A DNA stretch of 64,000 nt from Neorhizobium galegae bv. orientalis str. HAMBI 540 (lineage in GTDB: Bacteria > Pseudomonadota > Alphaproteobacteria > Rhizobiales > Rhizobiaceae): positions 3,224,001 through 3,288,000 of the forward strand of contig NZ_HG938353.1 of assembly GCF_000731315.1 (NCBI RefSeq). Reading direction: 5' to 3'. Below the pieces are notes generated by a model. That model had not been told where the DNA came from and did no database searches. It was given only the letters and a program-made list of their open reading frames with translations. The position numbers and the translations under genes were made by a program. This document shows positions 10,244-18,483 of the stretch, one piece after another; within the stretch, counting starts at the first letter, position 1, and every line of letters begins with the position of its first letter.

Positions 10244-11197
10244 TCAGCGACCGAGCAATTGCTCTGCAGTCGCTTCATCGGTGATCACACCGTTGATGAT
10301 ATTGCCCTTGAGCGCGGCGGAAATCGCCTGGAATTTCTTGCGCCCCAGCGCCAGTCCGATGACGGAGGAGGTCTCCCGCGAAGGGATCGGTACACTGGCG
10401 ACGCGGTCGTTGATGGAATTGGCGAGAAGCTTGCCCTGGTTGTCATACACCCAGCCGCAGATCTCGCCGGCAGCGCCTTCCCGGACGAGTTTCTGCATTT
10501 CCTCCTTGGCCAGGAAGCCGTCGACGCAGAGCGGGCCATCCGGCCCGAGTTCGCCGATGCCGACGAAGGTAACATCCGCCTGCGCGCCGAGCTCGAGCGT
10601 CGAGCGCACTAGCGCCTGGTCGTGCAGGGTTTCGCGCTCTTCGGCCGAGGAACAGAGAACCGGCAGCGGCATAGGAAAATGCCGCGCCTTGATTGCGTCC
10701 GCCATCGAGAAGATGACGTTATAGAAGGCGGCCGATCCGTCCGGCCCGATATTGCCGGTCAGCGACACGATCCGGTGCTGCGGACATTCCATCGGCGGCA
10801 GCTGATCGACGGCGGCTTTCAGCGTGCGGCCCGTGCCGACCGCGATGACGATCGGGTCCGGCCGCTTCAGCCAGCGCTCGATTTCGGCCGCCCCGGCTTC
10901 GGCAATCCCGACTGTGCTGGAACTCCCTGCCGGATCGCTCGGCACCACTTCGACATGTTTGAGATCGTATTTCTTGCGCAACGCCTCGGCGAGTTCCAGG
11001 CAGGCGGCGATCGGATGGTCGAGGCGCACCTTGATCAGCCGTTCGGCAACCGCGAGCGACACTAGCCGCTGCGCCGATTGCCGCGAAATGCTCATGGCCG
11101 CGGCGATCTCGTCCTGGGTCCGCCCCGCGACGTAATAGAGCCAGCCGGCCCGCGCCGCATCGTCGAGCCGCCCTTGCGTATCAGACCGTTTTGCCAT
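10244..11197 (-). CDS. smoC: SorC/DeoR-type sugar-responsive regulator (SmoC-like)
   Basis: Transcription regulator of 317 aa. An N-terminal helix-turn-helix (RTQDEIAAAMSISRQSAQRLV, about residues 26-46) precedes a sugar-phosphate-binding domain of the SorC family (AVGTGRTLKAAVDQL, VSLTGNIGPDG, VTFVGIGELGPDG). It is the first gene of the polyol operon on the same strand and is expected to control it through the inverted repeats just downstream. Start ATG has GGAGGAG about 10 nt upstream. The effector is presumably a polyol or ketose phosphate. Confidence 0.9.
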   Translation of the reverse strand: MAKRSDTQGRLDDAARAGWLYYVAGRTQDEIAAAMSISRQSAQRLVSLAVAERLIKVRLDHPIAACLELAEALRKKYDLKHVEVVPSDPAGSSSTVGIAEAGAAEIERWLKRPDPIVIAVGTGRTLKAAVDQLPPMECPQHRIVSLTGNIGPDGSAAFYNVIFSMADAIKARHFPMPLPVLCSSAEERETLHDQALVRSTLELGAQADVTFVGIGELGPDGPLCVDGFLAKEEMQKLVREGAAGEICGWVYDNQGKLLANSINDRVASVPIPSRETSSVIGLALGRKKFQAISAALKGNIINGVITDEATAEQLLGR

Positions 11198-11407
11198 GGC
11201 AGAAATTCTCCTCCACCTGTTGCTGCCATGGTTTCGGATGGTCTGTCAAACGGCCGGAAGAACCACATGGTAGGTATTAGGAGAGGAATTGTTGCATCAT
11301 CAAAATCCATAGCGGCCGCATTGCGCCTGCATCGTCGCCGCGTCTACCCACGGGTGACCGTTGCGCTGCCTTTGAGCCCGCTGAGAAATGATATAGGCTG
11401 AAGAAGA

Positions 11408-11752
11408 ATGGTAATAGCCGGGAACTCGTGCATGAACCGGATGGAAGCGCTGATCGAACGTCGAGCGGAAACGCGACATAAAACCGCGTCGGCTCGTGCT
11501 GAACGCATACTTGAAGATGCCCGCAAGCACGGTGTCGAGATGCGCATCATCGGCTCCTTGGCGAAGCGCAGTTTTCATTTACATTCTGATGTCGACCTCC
11601 TGGTGAGCGGCCCGGTCGACCCTGCGCGCAGACTTTTTATCGAACGACTCGTCGCTGGTCACATGCGAGGGACAGATATTCCCTACGATCTGATCTTCGA
11701 GGCCGATATGACCGCCGGCAGGGTACAGGAGCTTCTAGATGGCTGCGTTTAG
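11408..11752 (+). CDS. MntA-type minimal nucleotidyltransferase (antitoxin partner)
   Basis: Small nucleotidyltransferase of 114 aa. The G49-S50-X10-D61-V-D63 motif is the catalytic signature of the MNT family, and a further acidic region (IPYDLIFEAD) supplies the likely third carboxylate. In MntA/HepT modules this protein AMPylates the HepT toxin to silence it. The HepT-like gene overlaps its end by 14 bp, the standard arrangement. The start could instead be ATG 11432 (MNRMEALIERR), which resembles family N-termini. Confidence 0.78.
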   Translation: MVIAGNSCMNRMEALIERRAETRHKTASARAERILEDARKHGVEMRIIGSLAKRSFHLHSDVDLLVSGPVDPARRLFIERLVAGHMRGTDIPYDLIFEADMTAGRVQELLDGCV

Positions 11753-12257
11753 CCTTCCGGCTTTTTCACGCTTGTCACCAAAGATCGCGCGCGCGGAACG
11801 GGAGCTGGAACAGCTCGAAATCTTTTTCGCGCGACATTCCCAGGAGGTTTCCGATAGAGAATGGGGCGCACTGTCAGCCATCTCATTGGGTATCCATAAC
11901 GTCTATAACGGCATTGAGGACAGTCTTCTGAGCCTGGCACGGGACGTGGACGCTCTCGTTCCCAGCGGACCGACAATGCATCAGGACGTTCCAGATGTCG
12001 GCCGAAATCGACGGCATACGGCCGTCCGCTATCGACACGGAGCTATACGAATCTCTGACGGAAGTGAAAGCCTTCCGCCATCTCGTCGGCACCGATACGG
12101 GTTCGACCTGAAAGCCGACAAGGTGATCGAGAACCTGGATCGAATTCGGGAAGCATTTCCATCATTCGTGGATGCCGTTGTCCGGCTGGAAAAAACGATG
12201 GCCGCTGAAGATACGGATGACGACGGCGATGGAACAGCCGGCACCCCTGGTCGGTAA
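11739..12257 (+). pseudogene. HepT-like toxin with two compensating frameshifts
   Basis: Open frame of 172 codons. Residues 1-83 (helical, YNGIEDSLLSLARDVDALVPSG) and the C-terminus (RHRYGFDLKADKVIENL) look like a HepT/HEPN ribonuclease of the MNT module. The middle, about residues 84-116, does not. In the +1 frame, nt 11992-12084 encode the expected family sequence (QMSAEIDGIRPSAI then AFRHLV). A shift near 11990 and a 1-nt loss near 12086 therefore scramble about 33 residues and remove the arginine of the R-X4-6-Y motif while leaving the frame open. Either a degraded toxin or two sequencing errors. Confidence 0.65.
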
Positions 12258-12281
12258 CCCGCACGATCCGGATCGTGCGGG
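12258..12281. terminator. Perfect 24-bp palindrome, bidirectional terminator
   Basis: A perfect palindrome (11-bp arms CCCGCACGATC/GATCGTGCGGG around CG) starts 1 nt after the hepT-like stop and is followed by GGTTTG. It lies between two convergent genes and would stop transcription from both sides. Confidence 0.65.
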
Positions 12282-12322
12282 GTTTGATGTCACGAGCACA
12301 AGCTCTCAACCGCCTCGATGTG

Positions 12323-14170
12323 CTACGCCACCTGCACCACATGCCCCGCGGAAACCTCCCGATACTCCCGCTTTGGCGGCACGTAGTTGACCGGGCGGAT
12401 CGGGCTCTTGATCTCGTCGGTCGACATGTTGCGCTTGATCCGCCGGCGGGACGGATCCGGGACCGGCACGGCCGACATCAGCTTCTTCGTATAAGGATGC
12501 TGCGGGTTCTCGAACACTGCCGCCCGCGGGCCGATTTCGACGATCTCGCCGAGATACATCACAGCGACCCGATGGCTGACACGCTCGACGACGGCCATGT
12601 CGTGGCTGATGAACAGGAAGGCGAGATTGAGGCTCTGCTGCAGGTCGAGGAGCAGGTTGCAGACCTGCGCCTTGATCGACACGTCGAGAGCTGAAACCGC
12701 CTCGTCCGCGACGATGATCTTCGGGTCGAGCATCAAGGCGCGGGCGATCGCGATGCGCTGGCGCTGGCCGCCGGAAAACTCGTGCGGGAAACGCTTCATC
12801 ATGTCGGCGGAAAGGCCGACCTTCTCCATCAGGCTCGCTGCCTTGTCGCGGGCCTGTTGCTTGGTGCCGAGGCTGTGCTCGACATAGGGCTCCATGACAG
12901 CCGAACCGACGCTCATGCGCGGGTTCAATGAGGCGAACGGATCCTGGAAGACCATCTGGATCGACCGGCGCATCTGGCGCAGCGTCGGCTGGTCGAGCTT
13001 CATGACCTCATAACCATCGAGAGTGACCTCGCCGCTGGTCGGCGTGATCAGGCGGGTGACCGATCGGCCGGTGGTCGACTTGCCGCAGCCCGATTCGCCG
13101 ACGAGCGACAGGGTCTCGCCCGGGAACAGATCGAAGGAGACCTTTTCGACCGCATGGACCGCCCCGGACTTGCGACCAAACAGGCCGGAATGGATGTCGA
13201 ACCGGGTGGTCAGGTCCTTGACGTCGAGGATCGGCGTCTTGCCCTTGCCGACCGTGTCGGTGACGTCGGCAAGCGGCATCTGCTCGCCGGTCTTGATATC
13301 GACGATCGGGAAGCGGAGCGGAAGCTTGCGCTCGCCCATCGAGCCGAGACGCGGCACGGCGGAGAGAAGTGCACGGGTATAGGGATGCTGGCCGCGGTGA
13401 AAGATGTCGCCGGTCTCGCCCGTCTCCACCGCATCGCCGCGATACATGACGATGGTGCGGTCGGCGACTTCGGCCACCACGCCCATGTCGTGGGTGATGA
13501 AGAGGACCGACATGCCCTCCTCTTCCTGCAGCACCTTGATGAGGTCGAGGATCTGGCCCTGAATGGTGACGTCGAGCGCGGTGGTCGGCTCGTCGGCGAT
13601 CAGCAACTTAGGTCTCGCCGCCAGTGCCATGGCGATCATAACGCGCTGGCGCATGCCGCCGGAAAACTGGTGCGGATATTCGTCGAAACGCGACGAGGCG
13701 TTGGGGATACGCACCTTTTCGAGCAGGCGGATGACTTCCTTCTTCGCATCGGCATTGCTGATGTCGGTATGGACCGTCAGCGCCTCGGCGATCTGCTTGC
13801 CAATTGGAAAAATTGGGTTGAGCGAGGTCATCGGCTCCTGGAAGATCATCGAGATGTCTTTGCCGCGCACGCGGCGCATCTGCTCTTCCTGCAGCGACAG
13901 CAATTCGCGGCCGTTGAGGAAGACCTGGCCTTCGATCCTGCTCGAATTCTTCGGCAGCAGCCGCATGATCGACAGCGAAGTGACGCTCTTGCCCGAGCCC
14001 GATTCGCCGACGATCGCCACCGTCTCGCGCGGCGCCACGTCGAACGAGATGTTGCGCACCACGGTGCGCCATTCGTCGTTCACCCGGAACGAGGTGGAAA
14101 GATTGCGGACAGACAGGACCGGGGTTACCGAACCACCGCCCTGCTCCATGGAAGTGCCGGAAAGCAGCAT
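12323..14170 (-). CDS. Dipeptide-type ABC importer, fused double ATPase (DppD-DppF)
   Basis: Both ATP-binding subunits of a peptide/nickel-class importer in one polypeptide of 615 aa. The first domain has Walker A GESGSGKS at about 55-62, a signature FSGGMRQR and Walker B LLIADEP. A C-terminal oligopeptide-type extension (HPYTRALLSAVP) follows. The second domain has Walker A GESGCGKS near 356, signature FSGGQRQR, and ends with HPYTKKLMSAVP. The start is ATG 14170 with AAGGAG upstream; the longer open frame further upstream is non-coding. It lies 16 nt after an M20 amidohydrolase gene. Its permeases and binding protein are on the opposite strand at 15686-19402. Confidence 0.9.
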   Translation of the reverse strand: MLLSGTSMEQGGGSVTPVLSVRNLSTSFRVNDEWRTVVRNISFDVAPRETVAIVGESGSGKSVTSLSIMRLLPKNSSRIEGQVFLNGRELLSLQEEQMRRVRGKDISMIFQEPMTSLNPIFPIGKQIAEALTVHTDISNADAKKEVIRLLEKVRIPNASSRFDEYPHQFSGGMRQRVMIAMALAARPKLLIADEPTTALDVTIQGQILDLIKVLQEEEGMSVLFITHDMGVVAEVADRTIVMYRGDAVETGETGDIFHRGQHPYTRALLSAVPRLGSMGERKLPLRFPIVDIKTGEQMPLADVTDTVGKGKTPILDVKDLTTRFDIHSGLFGRKSGAVHAVEKVSFDLFPGETLSLVGESGCGKSTTGRSVTRLITPTSGEVTLDGYEVMKLDQPTLRQMRRSIQMVFQDPFASLNPRMSVGSAVMEPYVEHSLGTKQQARDKAASLMEKVGLSADMMKRFPHEFSGGQRQRIAIARALMLDPKIIVADEAVSALDVSIKAQVCNLLLDLQQSLNLAFLFISHDMAVVERVSHRVAVMYLGEIVEIGPRAAVFENPQHPYTKKLMSAVPVPDPSRRRIKRNMSTDEIKSPIRPVNYVPPKREYREVSAGHVVQVA

Positions 14171-14186
14171 GGAAATCTCCTTCGGA

Positions 14187-15350
14187 TCAGGCGGCGAGCG
14201 CGGTTTCGGCGAGCGTGACCCAATAGCTGACGCCAAAGGGAATTGCCTCGTCGTTGAAGTCGTAGGCAGCGTTGTGGAGGTTGGCGGTATCGCCGTTGCC
14301 GATGAAGATGAAGGCGCCGGGGCGCTTCTCCAGCATGTAGGAAAAATCCTCCGCGCCCATATGCGGCGCCATGCCGGTCTGCACCGACTTGGGACCGGCG
14401 ACCTTGGCCGCGATCTCGATGGCAAAATCCGTCTCGTTGTCGTGGTTGAAGGTGACCGGATAACCGCGGCGATACATGACATCAGCCGTCGCGCCATGGG
14501 CGATCGCGGTTGATTGAGCCACTTCGCTCAGACGCTTCTCCGCAAAATCGCGAGTTTCCGGCAGCAGGGTGCGCACCGTGCCGGTCATCTTGACATAGGC
14601 CGGAATAACGTTGCTCGCCTCGCCGCCGTGGATCGAGGCGACAGTGACGACCAGCGACTTCAGGGGGTCGGTCTCGCGCGAAACGATGGACTGCAGCGCC
14701 AGCACGATATGTGAGGACACCAGGATCGGATCGATCGAATTGTGCGGCTGCGCGGCATGGCTGCCGCGGCCGTGGATGGTGATTTCGAACGTGTCGGCCG
14801 CCGCCATGATGCCGCCCTTGCGGGTGGAGAAACTGCCGACCGGAAGCCGCGGCTCGTTATGCATGCCGTAGACTTCCTTGATGCCGAACTTCTCCATCAT
14901 GCCGTCGTTGATCATCGCCAGCGCGCCCGCGCCGCCCTCCTCCGCCGGCTGGAAGATCAGCGCGACCGAACCTTTGAAATTGCGAGTCTCGGCAAGGTAT
15001 TGCGCAGCACCCAGCAGCATGGCGGTGTGGCCGTCATGACCGCAGGAATGCGCCTTGCCGGGCGTCTTGGACGCCCAGGGTTTGCCGGAGGTCTCGAGGA
15101 TCGGCAGCGCGTCCATATCGGCGCGGAAACCAATGACCGGACCATCGCCCTGGCTGCCCTTGATGATTGCGACGACGCCGGTTCTGCCGATGCCGGTCTC
15201 GACGACGTCGCAGCCGAAGGCCCGCAGTTTTTCGGCGACGAATTTCGAGGTCTCGTGGACGTCGTAGAGCAGCTCAGGATTCTCGTGCAGATGGCGCCGC
15301 CATTCAGCGACCTGATCCTGCATTTCGGCGACGCGATTGATGACCGGCAT
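14187..15350 (-). CDS. M20-family amidohydrolase (hippurate/acyl-amino-acid hydrolase type)
   Basis: Zinc-dependent M20 peptidase/amidohydrolase of 387 aa, probably cytosolic. The metal-binding signature is visible: FRADMDALP, HSCGHDGHTAM, then EEGGAGA, and HMGAEDFSYML near the C-terminus. A cysteine before the GHDGH motif is typical of the hippurate hydrolase/IAA-amino-acid hydrolase branch. I start at ATG 15350 (MPVINRVAEMQDQ), as upstream sequence lacks protein character. Pairing with the ATPase gene suggests it cleaves the N-acyl amino acid or dipeptide taken up by the importer. Confidence 0.88.
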   Translation of the reverse strand: MPVINRVAEMQDQVAEWRRHLHENPELLYDVHETSKFVAEKLRAFGCDVVETGIGRTGVVAIIKGSQGDGPVIGFRADMDALPILETSGKPWASKTPGKAHSCGHDGHTAMLLGAAQYLAETRNFKGSVALIFQPAEEGGAGALAMINDGMMEKFGIKEVYGMHNEPRLPVGSFSTRKGGIMAAADTFEITIHGRGSHAAQPHNSIDPILVSSHIVLALQSIVSRETDPLKSLVVTVASIHGGEASNVIPAYVKMTGTVRTLLPETRDFAEKRLSEVAQSTAIAHGATADVMYRRGYPVTFNHDNETDFAIEIAAKVAGPKSVQTGMAPHMGAEDFSYMLEKRPGAFIFIGNGDTANLHNAAYDFNDEAIPFGVSYWVTLAETALAA

Positions 15351-15685
15351 AGTGATAACCCCGTTGTTTTTTTCATATTTCCACTCTGCCAAGGGTGGAT
15401 GTCGGGCGGATATTGCGACGCGAAGACACGATTTTGCAAGCTTCAATTTTCCGGCTTGAACGGAAAATAGGCCTATGCTTAGATGGCTCAAAATTTGATC
15501 ATGCTCGCCAAAAGCGGCAGGATGTAACTTGTTCTTAAGGTAGTTTCGGAGGAGGAACCGACAGGAAATACGCTGCGAAGTCAATAAGTTGAGGAAGGCG
15601 ACTTCGCAGTCCCGAGGCACAAAAAGCCGGCTCGACCGGCAGGCCCAACCACAACTCATAAGAGAACGACAAGGGGAATAGCAGC
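15351..15685. promoter_or_regulatory. Divergent intergenic region, candidate operator and 5-prime leader hairpins
   Basis: This 335-bp gap separates the amidohydrolase/ATPase unit (minus) from the binding-protein/permease unit (plus). It holds an inverted repeat ATTTTCCG/CGGAAAAT with a 7-nt spacer (15446-15468), a candidate operator for both units. A 10-bp stem CTGCGAAGTC/GACTTCGCAG lies at 15573-15609, and a short hairpin GCCGG/CCGGC at 15626-15640, both in the presumed leader of the binding-protein gene. No small ORF is evident. Confidence 0.5.
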
Positions 15686-17395
15686 ATGAAAAACCTCAAA
15701 CTTCTTTTGGCCGGCACAGTCGCCGCCCTCACCTTCGCCGGCGCCGCCGCGCATGCCGAACGGGGCACGGACGGAGATCTGAAGATCCTGTTCTGGCAGG
15801 CCGTTTCGACGATGAACCCCTACCTCTCCGGCGGCACCAAGGAAGTCTACGCGTCCTCGATGGTCATCGAGCCGCTCGCCCGCTACGACGAGAAGGGTGG
15901 TCTCGTGCCGATGCTGGTCACCGAGATTCCGACCGTCGAGAACGGCGGCGTCGCCAAGGACCTGCTCAGCATGACCTGGAAGATCAAGCCGGGCGTCAAA
16001 TGGTCGGACGGCACGCCTTTTACGGCTGACGACGTCATCTTCACCTGGAAATACTGCATCGCGCCGGACGGCGGTTGCGCCCAGGCCGCCCAGTACGAGG
16101 GCGTCAAAAGCGTCGAGGCTCCGGATCCGCAGACGATCAAGATCACCTTTACCGAACCGAAGCCCTATCCCTACAGCGCTTTCGTCGGCGCCCAGTCGCC
16201 GGTCATCCAGAAGAAGCAGTTCGAAAACTGCGTCGGCGCCAAGGCTCCGGGCTGCACCTCGGCCAACTTCGGCCCGATCGGCACCGGTCCGTTCGTCGTC
16301 AAGGAATTCAAGCCGAACGACGTCATCACGCTGACCGCCAACACCAATTATCGCGATGCGGCAAAGCCTGCCTTCGCAACCGTGACCCTCAAGGGCGGCG
16401 GCGACGCTGCGTCGGCGGCCCGCGCCGTGCTCGAAACCGGCGAATACGATTATGCCTGGAACATGCAGGTAGAGCCGGAAATCCTCGCCAAGATGGTCGC
16501 CGCCGGCAAGGGCAAGCTGGAAACGGCATTCGGCACCCAGGTCGAACGTATCAACCTCAACCACTACAATGCCGATCCGTCGCTTGGCGCAAAACGCTCC
16601 ACCAAGGACGCCGGCCCGCATCCTTCGCTGTCCGATCCGGCAGTCCGCCGCGCGCTTTCGCTCGCCATCGACCGCGACATCATCGTCGAGGCAGGATACG
16701 GCGCAGCCGGCAAGGCGACTTGTAACATCGTGCCCGCGCCAGCCGCCGTCGCTTCCACCAAGAACGACAGCTGGTGCCTGAAGCAGGATCTTGCGGCCGC
16801 CAACAAGCTGCTTGACGACGCCGGCTGGAAGAAAGGCCCGGATGGCATCCGCGCCAAGAACGGCGTGAAGCTCTCCTACCTCTACTCGACCTCCACCAAC
16901 TCGGTTCGCCAGGCGACCCAGGAACTGGTGAAGGACATGTGGTCGCAGATTGGCGTCGGTGCCGAACTGCGCAACGCCAGCGCCTCGGTCTTCTTCGGCG
17001 GCGATCCGGCAAGCCCCGACACCTTCCAGAAGTTCTATGCCGACGTCGAAATGTACACCAACAACTTCGACGGCACCGATCCGGAAAAGTATCTCGCAGA
17101 GTGGCTGTGCGACAAGGTTCCCGGCCCGGCGAACGGCTGGCAGGGCCAGAACATCCCGCGTTACTGCAACCCGGCCTATGACAAGCTGCTCGGCGAACTT
17201 TCGAAGACCGCCGAGCTCGACAAGCGCGCAACACTTGCCAAGCAGCTCAACGACATGCTGACCGAGGAAGGCGCGCATATCCCGCTCGTCCACCGCGGTA
17301 GCGTCTCCTCGCATTCTCTCAAGCTCGCCGGCGTGAAGATGAACGCCTGGGATAGCGAGCTGTGGAACGTCGCCGACTGGTCGCGCACGAAGTGA
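15686..17395 (+). CDS. Dipeptide-type ABC importer substrate-binding protein
   Basis: Periplasmic family 5 solute-binding protein of 569 aa. Signal peptide MKNLKLLLAGTVAALTFAGA is followed by AAHA, with cleavage near residue 24. Family motifs include VKWSDGTPFTADDVIFTWKY and FGPIGTGPFVVKEF. It has eight cysteines, spaced so that several disulfides are possible (KYC-GGC, NCVGAKAPGC, TC/WC, LC/YC). AGGGGAATAGCAGC precedes the ATG. Permease genes follow after a strong hairpin. The ligand is unknown; a peptide or N-acyl amino acid is suggested by the divergent amidohydrolase. Confidence 0.9.
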   Translation: MKNLKLLLAGTVAALTFAGAAAHAERGTDGDLKILFWQAVSTMNPYLSGGTKEVYASSMVIEPLARYDEKGGLVPMLVTEIPTVENGGVAKDLLSMTWKIKPGVKWSDGTPFTADDVIFTWKYCIAPDGGCAQAAQYEGVKSVEAPDPQTIKITFTEPKPYPYSAFVGAQSPVIQKKQFENCVGAKAPGCTSANFGPIGTGPFVVKEFKPNDVITLTANTNYRDAAKPAFATVTLKGGGDAASAARAVLETGEYDYAWNMQVEPEILAKMVAAGKGKLETAFGTQVERINLNHYNADPSLGAKRSTKDAGPHPSLSDPAVRRALSLAIDRDIIVEAGYGAAGKATCNIVPAPAAVASTKNDSWCLKQDLAAANKLLDDAGWKKGPDGIRAKNGVKLSYLYSTSTNSVRQATQELVKDMWSQIGVGAELRNASASVFFGGDPASPDTFQKFYADVEMYTNNFDGTDPEKYLAEWLCDKVPGPANGWQGQNIPRYCNPAYDKLLGELSKTAELDKRATLAKQLNDMLTEEGAHIPLVHRGSVSSHSLKLAGVKMNAWDSELWNVADWSRTK

Positions 17396-17402
17396 TGCCG
17401 AT

Positions 17403-17433
17403 CACCGGGCCTGCCCTTGCGGCAGGCCCGGTG
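17403..17433 (+). terminator. Hairpin between binding-protein and permease genes
   Basis: Perfect 13-bp stem (17403-17415 with 17421-17433) and loop CTTGC, followed at 7 nt by TTTTCTTC. It lies between the binding-protein stop and the permease start and probably acts as a partial terminator or mRNA stabiliser favouring the binding protein. Confidence 0.75.
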
Positions 17434-17472
17434 CCCGCATTTTCTTCTCCGCGCTAGTCTGGAGACTTATTG

Positions 17473-18483
17473 ATGTTCACCTACACCTTGCGACGATTGC
17501 TCTTCGCAATCCCGACGCTGCTGATCATCAGCTTCGTCATTTTCGCGCTACTCGATCTTGCCCCCAACGATCCGACCGGCGACCTGCCGTTGACGATCCC
17601 GCCGGAGGTCCGCGAACAGATCCGCGCATCGCTCGGCCTCGATCAGCCATTCTTCTTCCGCTACCTCTACTGGCTGCAGCAATTCTTCATCAACGAACCT
17701 CTCAACATCCTCGAACGCCTGACCGGCTGGCAATTCGGCGATGGCACCCGCATGCGGGTGCTGTCCTGGGCGACCCGCAGCCCGGTGGTCGACCTGATCG
17801 TCCAGCGCCTGCCCCAGACGCTATGGGTCGTTGGTCTCGCCTACGTGTTCGGGGTGATGATCGCCGTTCCGATCGGCGTCATCTCCGCCTACAAGCAGTA
17901 CTCGATCTTCGACCAGATCGGCACGTTCCTGTCGATGGTCGGATACTCGGTGCCGACCTTCTTCACCGGCGTGCTGCTGGTCGTCATCTTCTCCTCCTGG
18001 CTGCAATGGTTCCCGTCGGTCTATGACACCAACCTGGTCGTCAACGACTTCTCGAGCTTCCTGCAGCAGATCAAGCAGATGGCCTTGCCGGTCACCGTTC
18101 TGTCGCTTTTCAACGCCTCGCAGATCACCCGTTTCGTGCGGGCCTCGATGCTCGACAACCTGCACCAGGACTATGTACGCACCGCGCGTGCCAAGGGCGT
18201 CAAGGAAAAGTCGGTTCTGCTCATCCATGTGCTGCGCAACAGCCTGATCCCGGTCGTCACCGTGATCGCGCTCGGCGTGCCGACGATCTTTTCGGGCGCC
18301 ATCATCACCGAGCAGATCTTTCGCGTGAACGGGCTTGGCCAATTGCTGATCATCGCGGTTCAGGGCGCCGATATCCCACTCGTCCAGACCCTGACCTTCA
18401 TCTTCGCGGTGCTGATCGTGCTCTTCAACCTCATCGCCGACGTGCTTTACGGCATTCTTGACCCGAGGATCCGTTATGACTGA
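17473..18483 (+). CDS. Dipeptide-type ABC importer permease (DppB-like)
   Basis: Inner-membrane permease of 336 aa. The N-terminal helix MFTYTLRRLLFAIPTLLIIS is typical of DppB/OppB proteins. The C-terminal half has the coupling motif ARAKGVKEKSVLLIHVLRN. The start is ATG 17473, preceded by GGAGA, rather than the TTG directly before it. It overlaps the next permease gene by 8 bp, indicating coupled translation. Confidence 0.9.
   Translation: MFTYTLRRLLFAIPTLLIISFVIFALLDLAPNDPTGDLPLTIPPEVREQIRASLGLDQPFFFRYLYWLQQFFINEPLNILERLTGWQFGDGTRMRVLSWATRSPVVDLIVQRLPQTLWVVGLAYVFGVMIAVPIGVISAYKQYSIFDQIGTFLSMVGYSVPTFFTGVLLVVIFSSWLQWFPSVYDTNLVVNDFSSFLQQIKQMALPVTVLSLFNASQITRFVRASMLDNLHQDYVRTARAKGVKEKSVLLIHVLRNSLIPVVTVIALGVPTIFSGAIITEQIFRVNGLGQLLIIAVQGADIPLVQTLTFIFAVLIVLFNLIADVLYGILDPRIRYD

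Noticed and set aside
11198..11407. Regulatory or RNA element between the SorC gene and the MntA-type gene
   Set aside because: Apart from the SorC ribosome site I could not find a convincing promoter, repeat or small ORF in this 210-bp divergent gap.
14171..14497. N-terminal extension of the fused ATPase
   Set aside because: About 109 Ser/Pro/Arg-rich codons that overlap the amidohydrolase gene; a good ribosome site sits just before ATG 14170.
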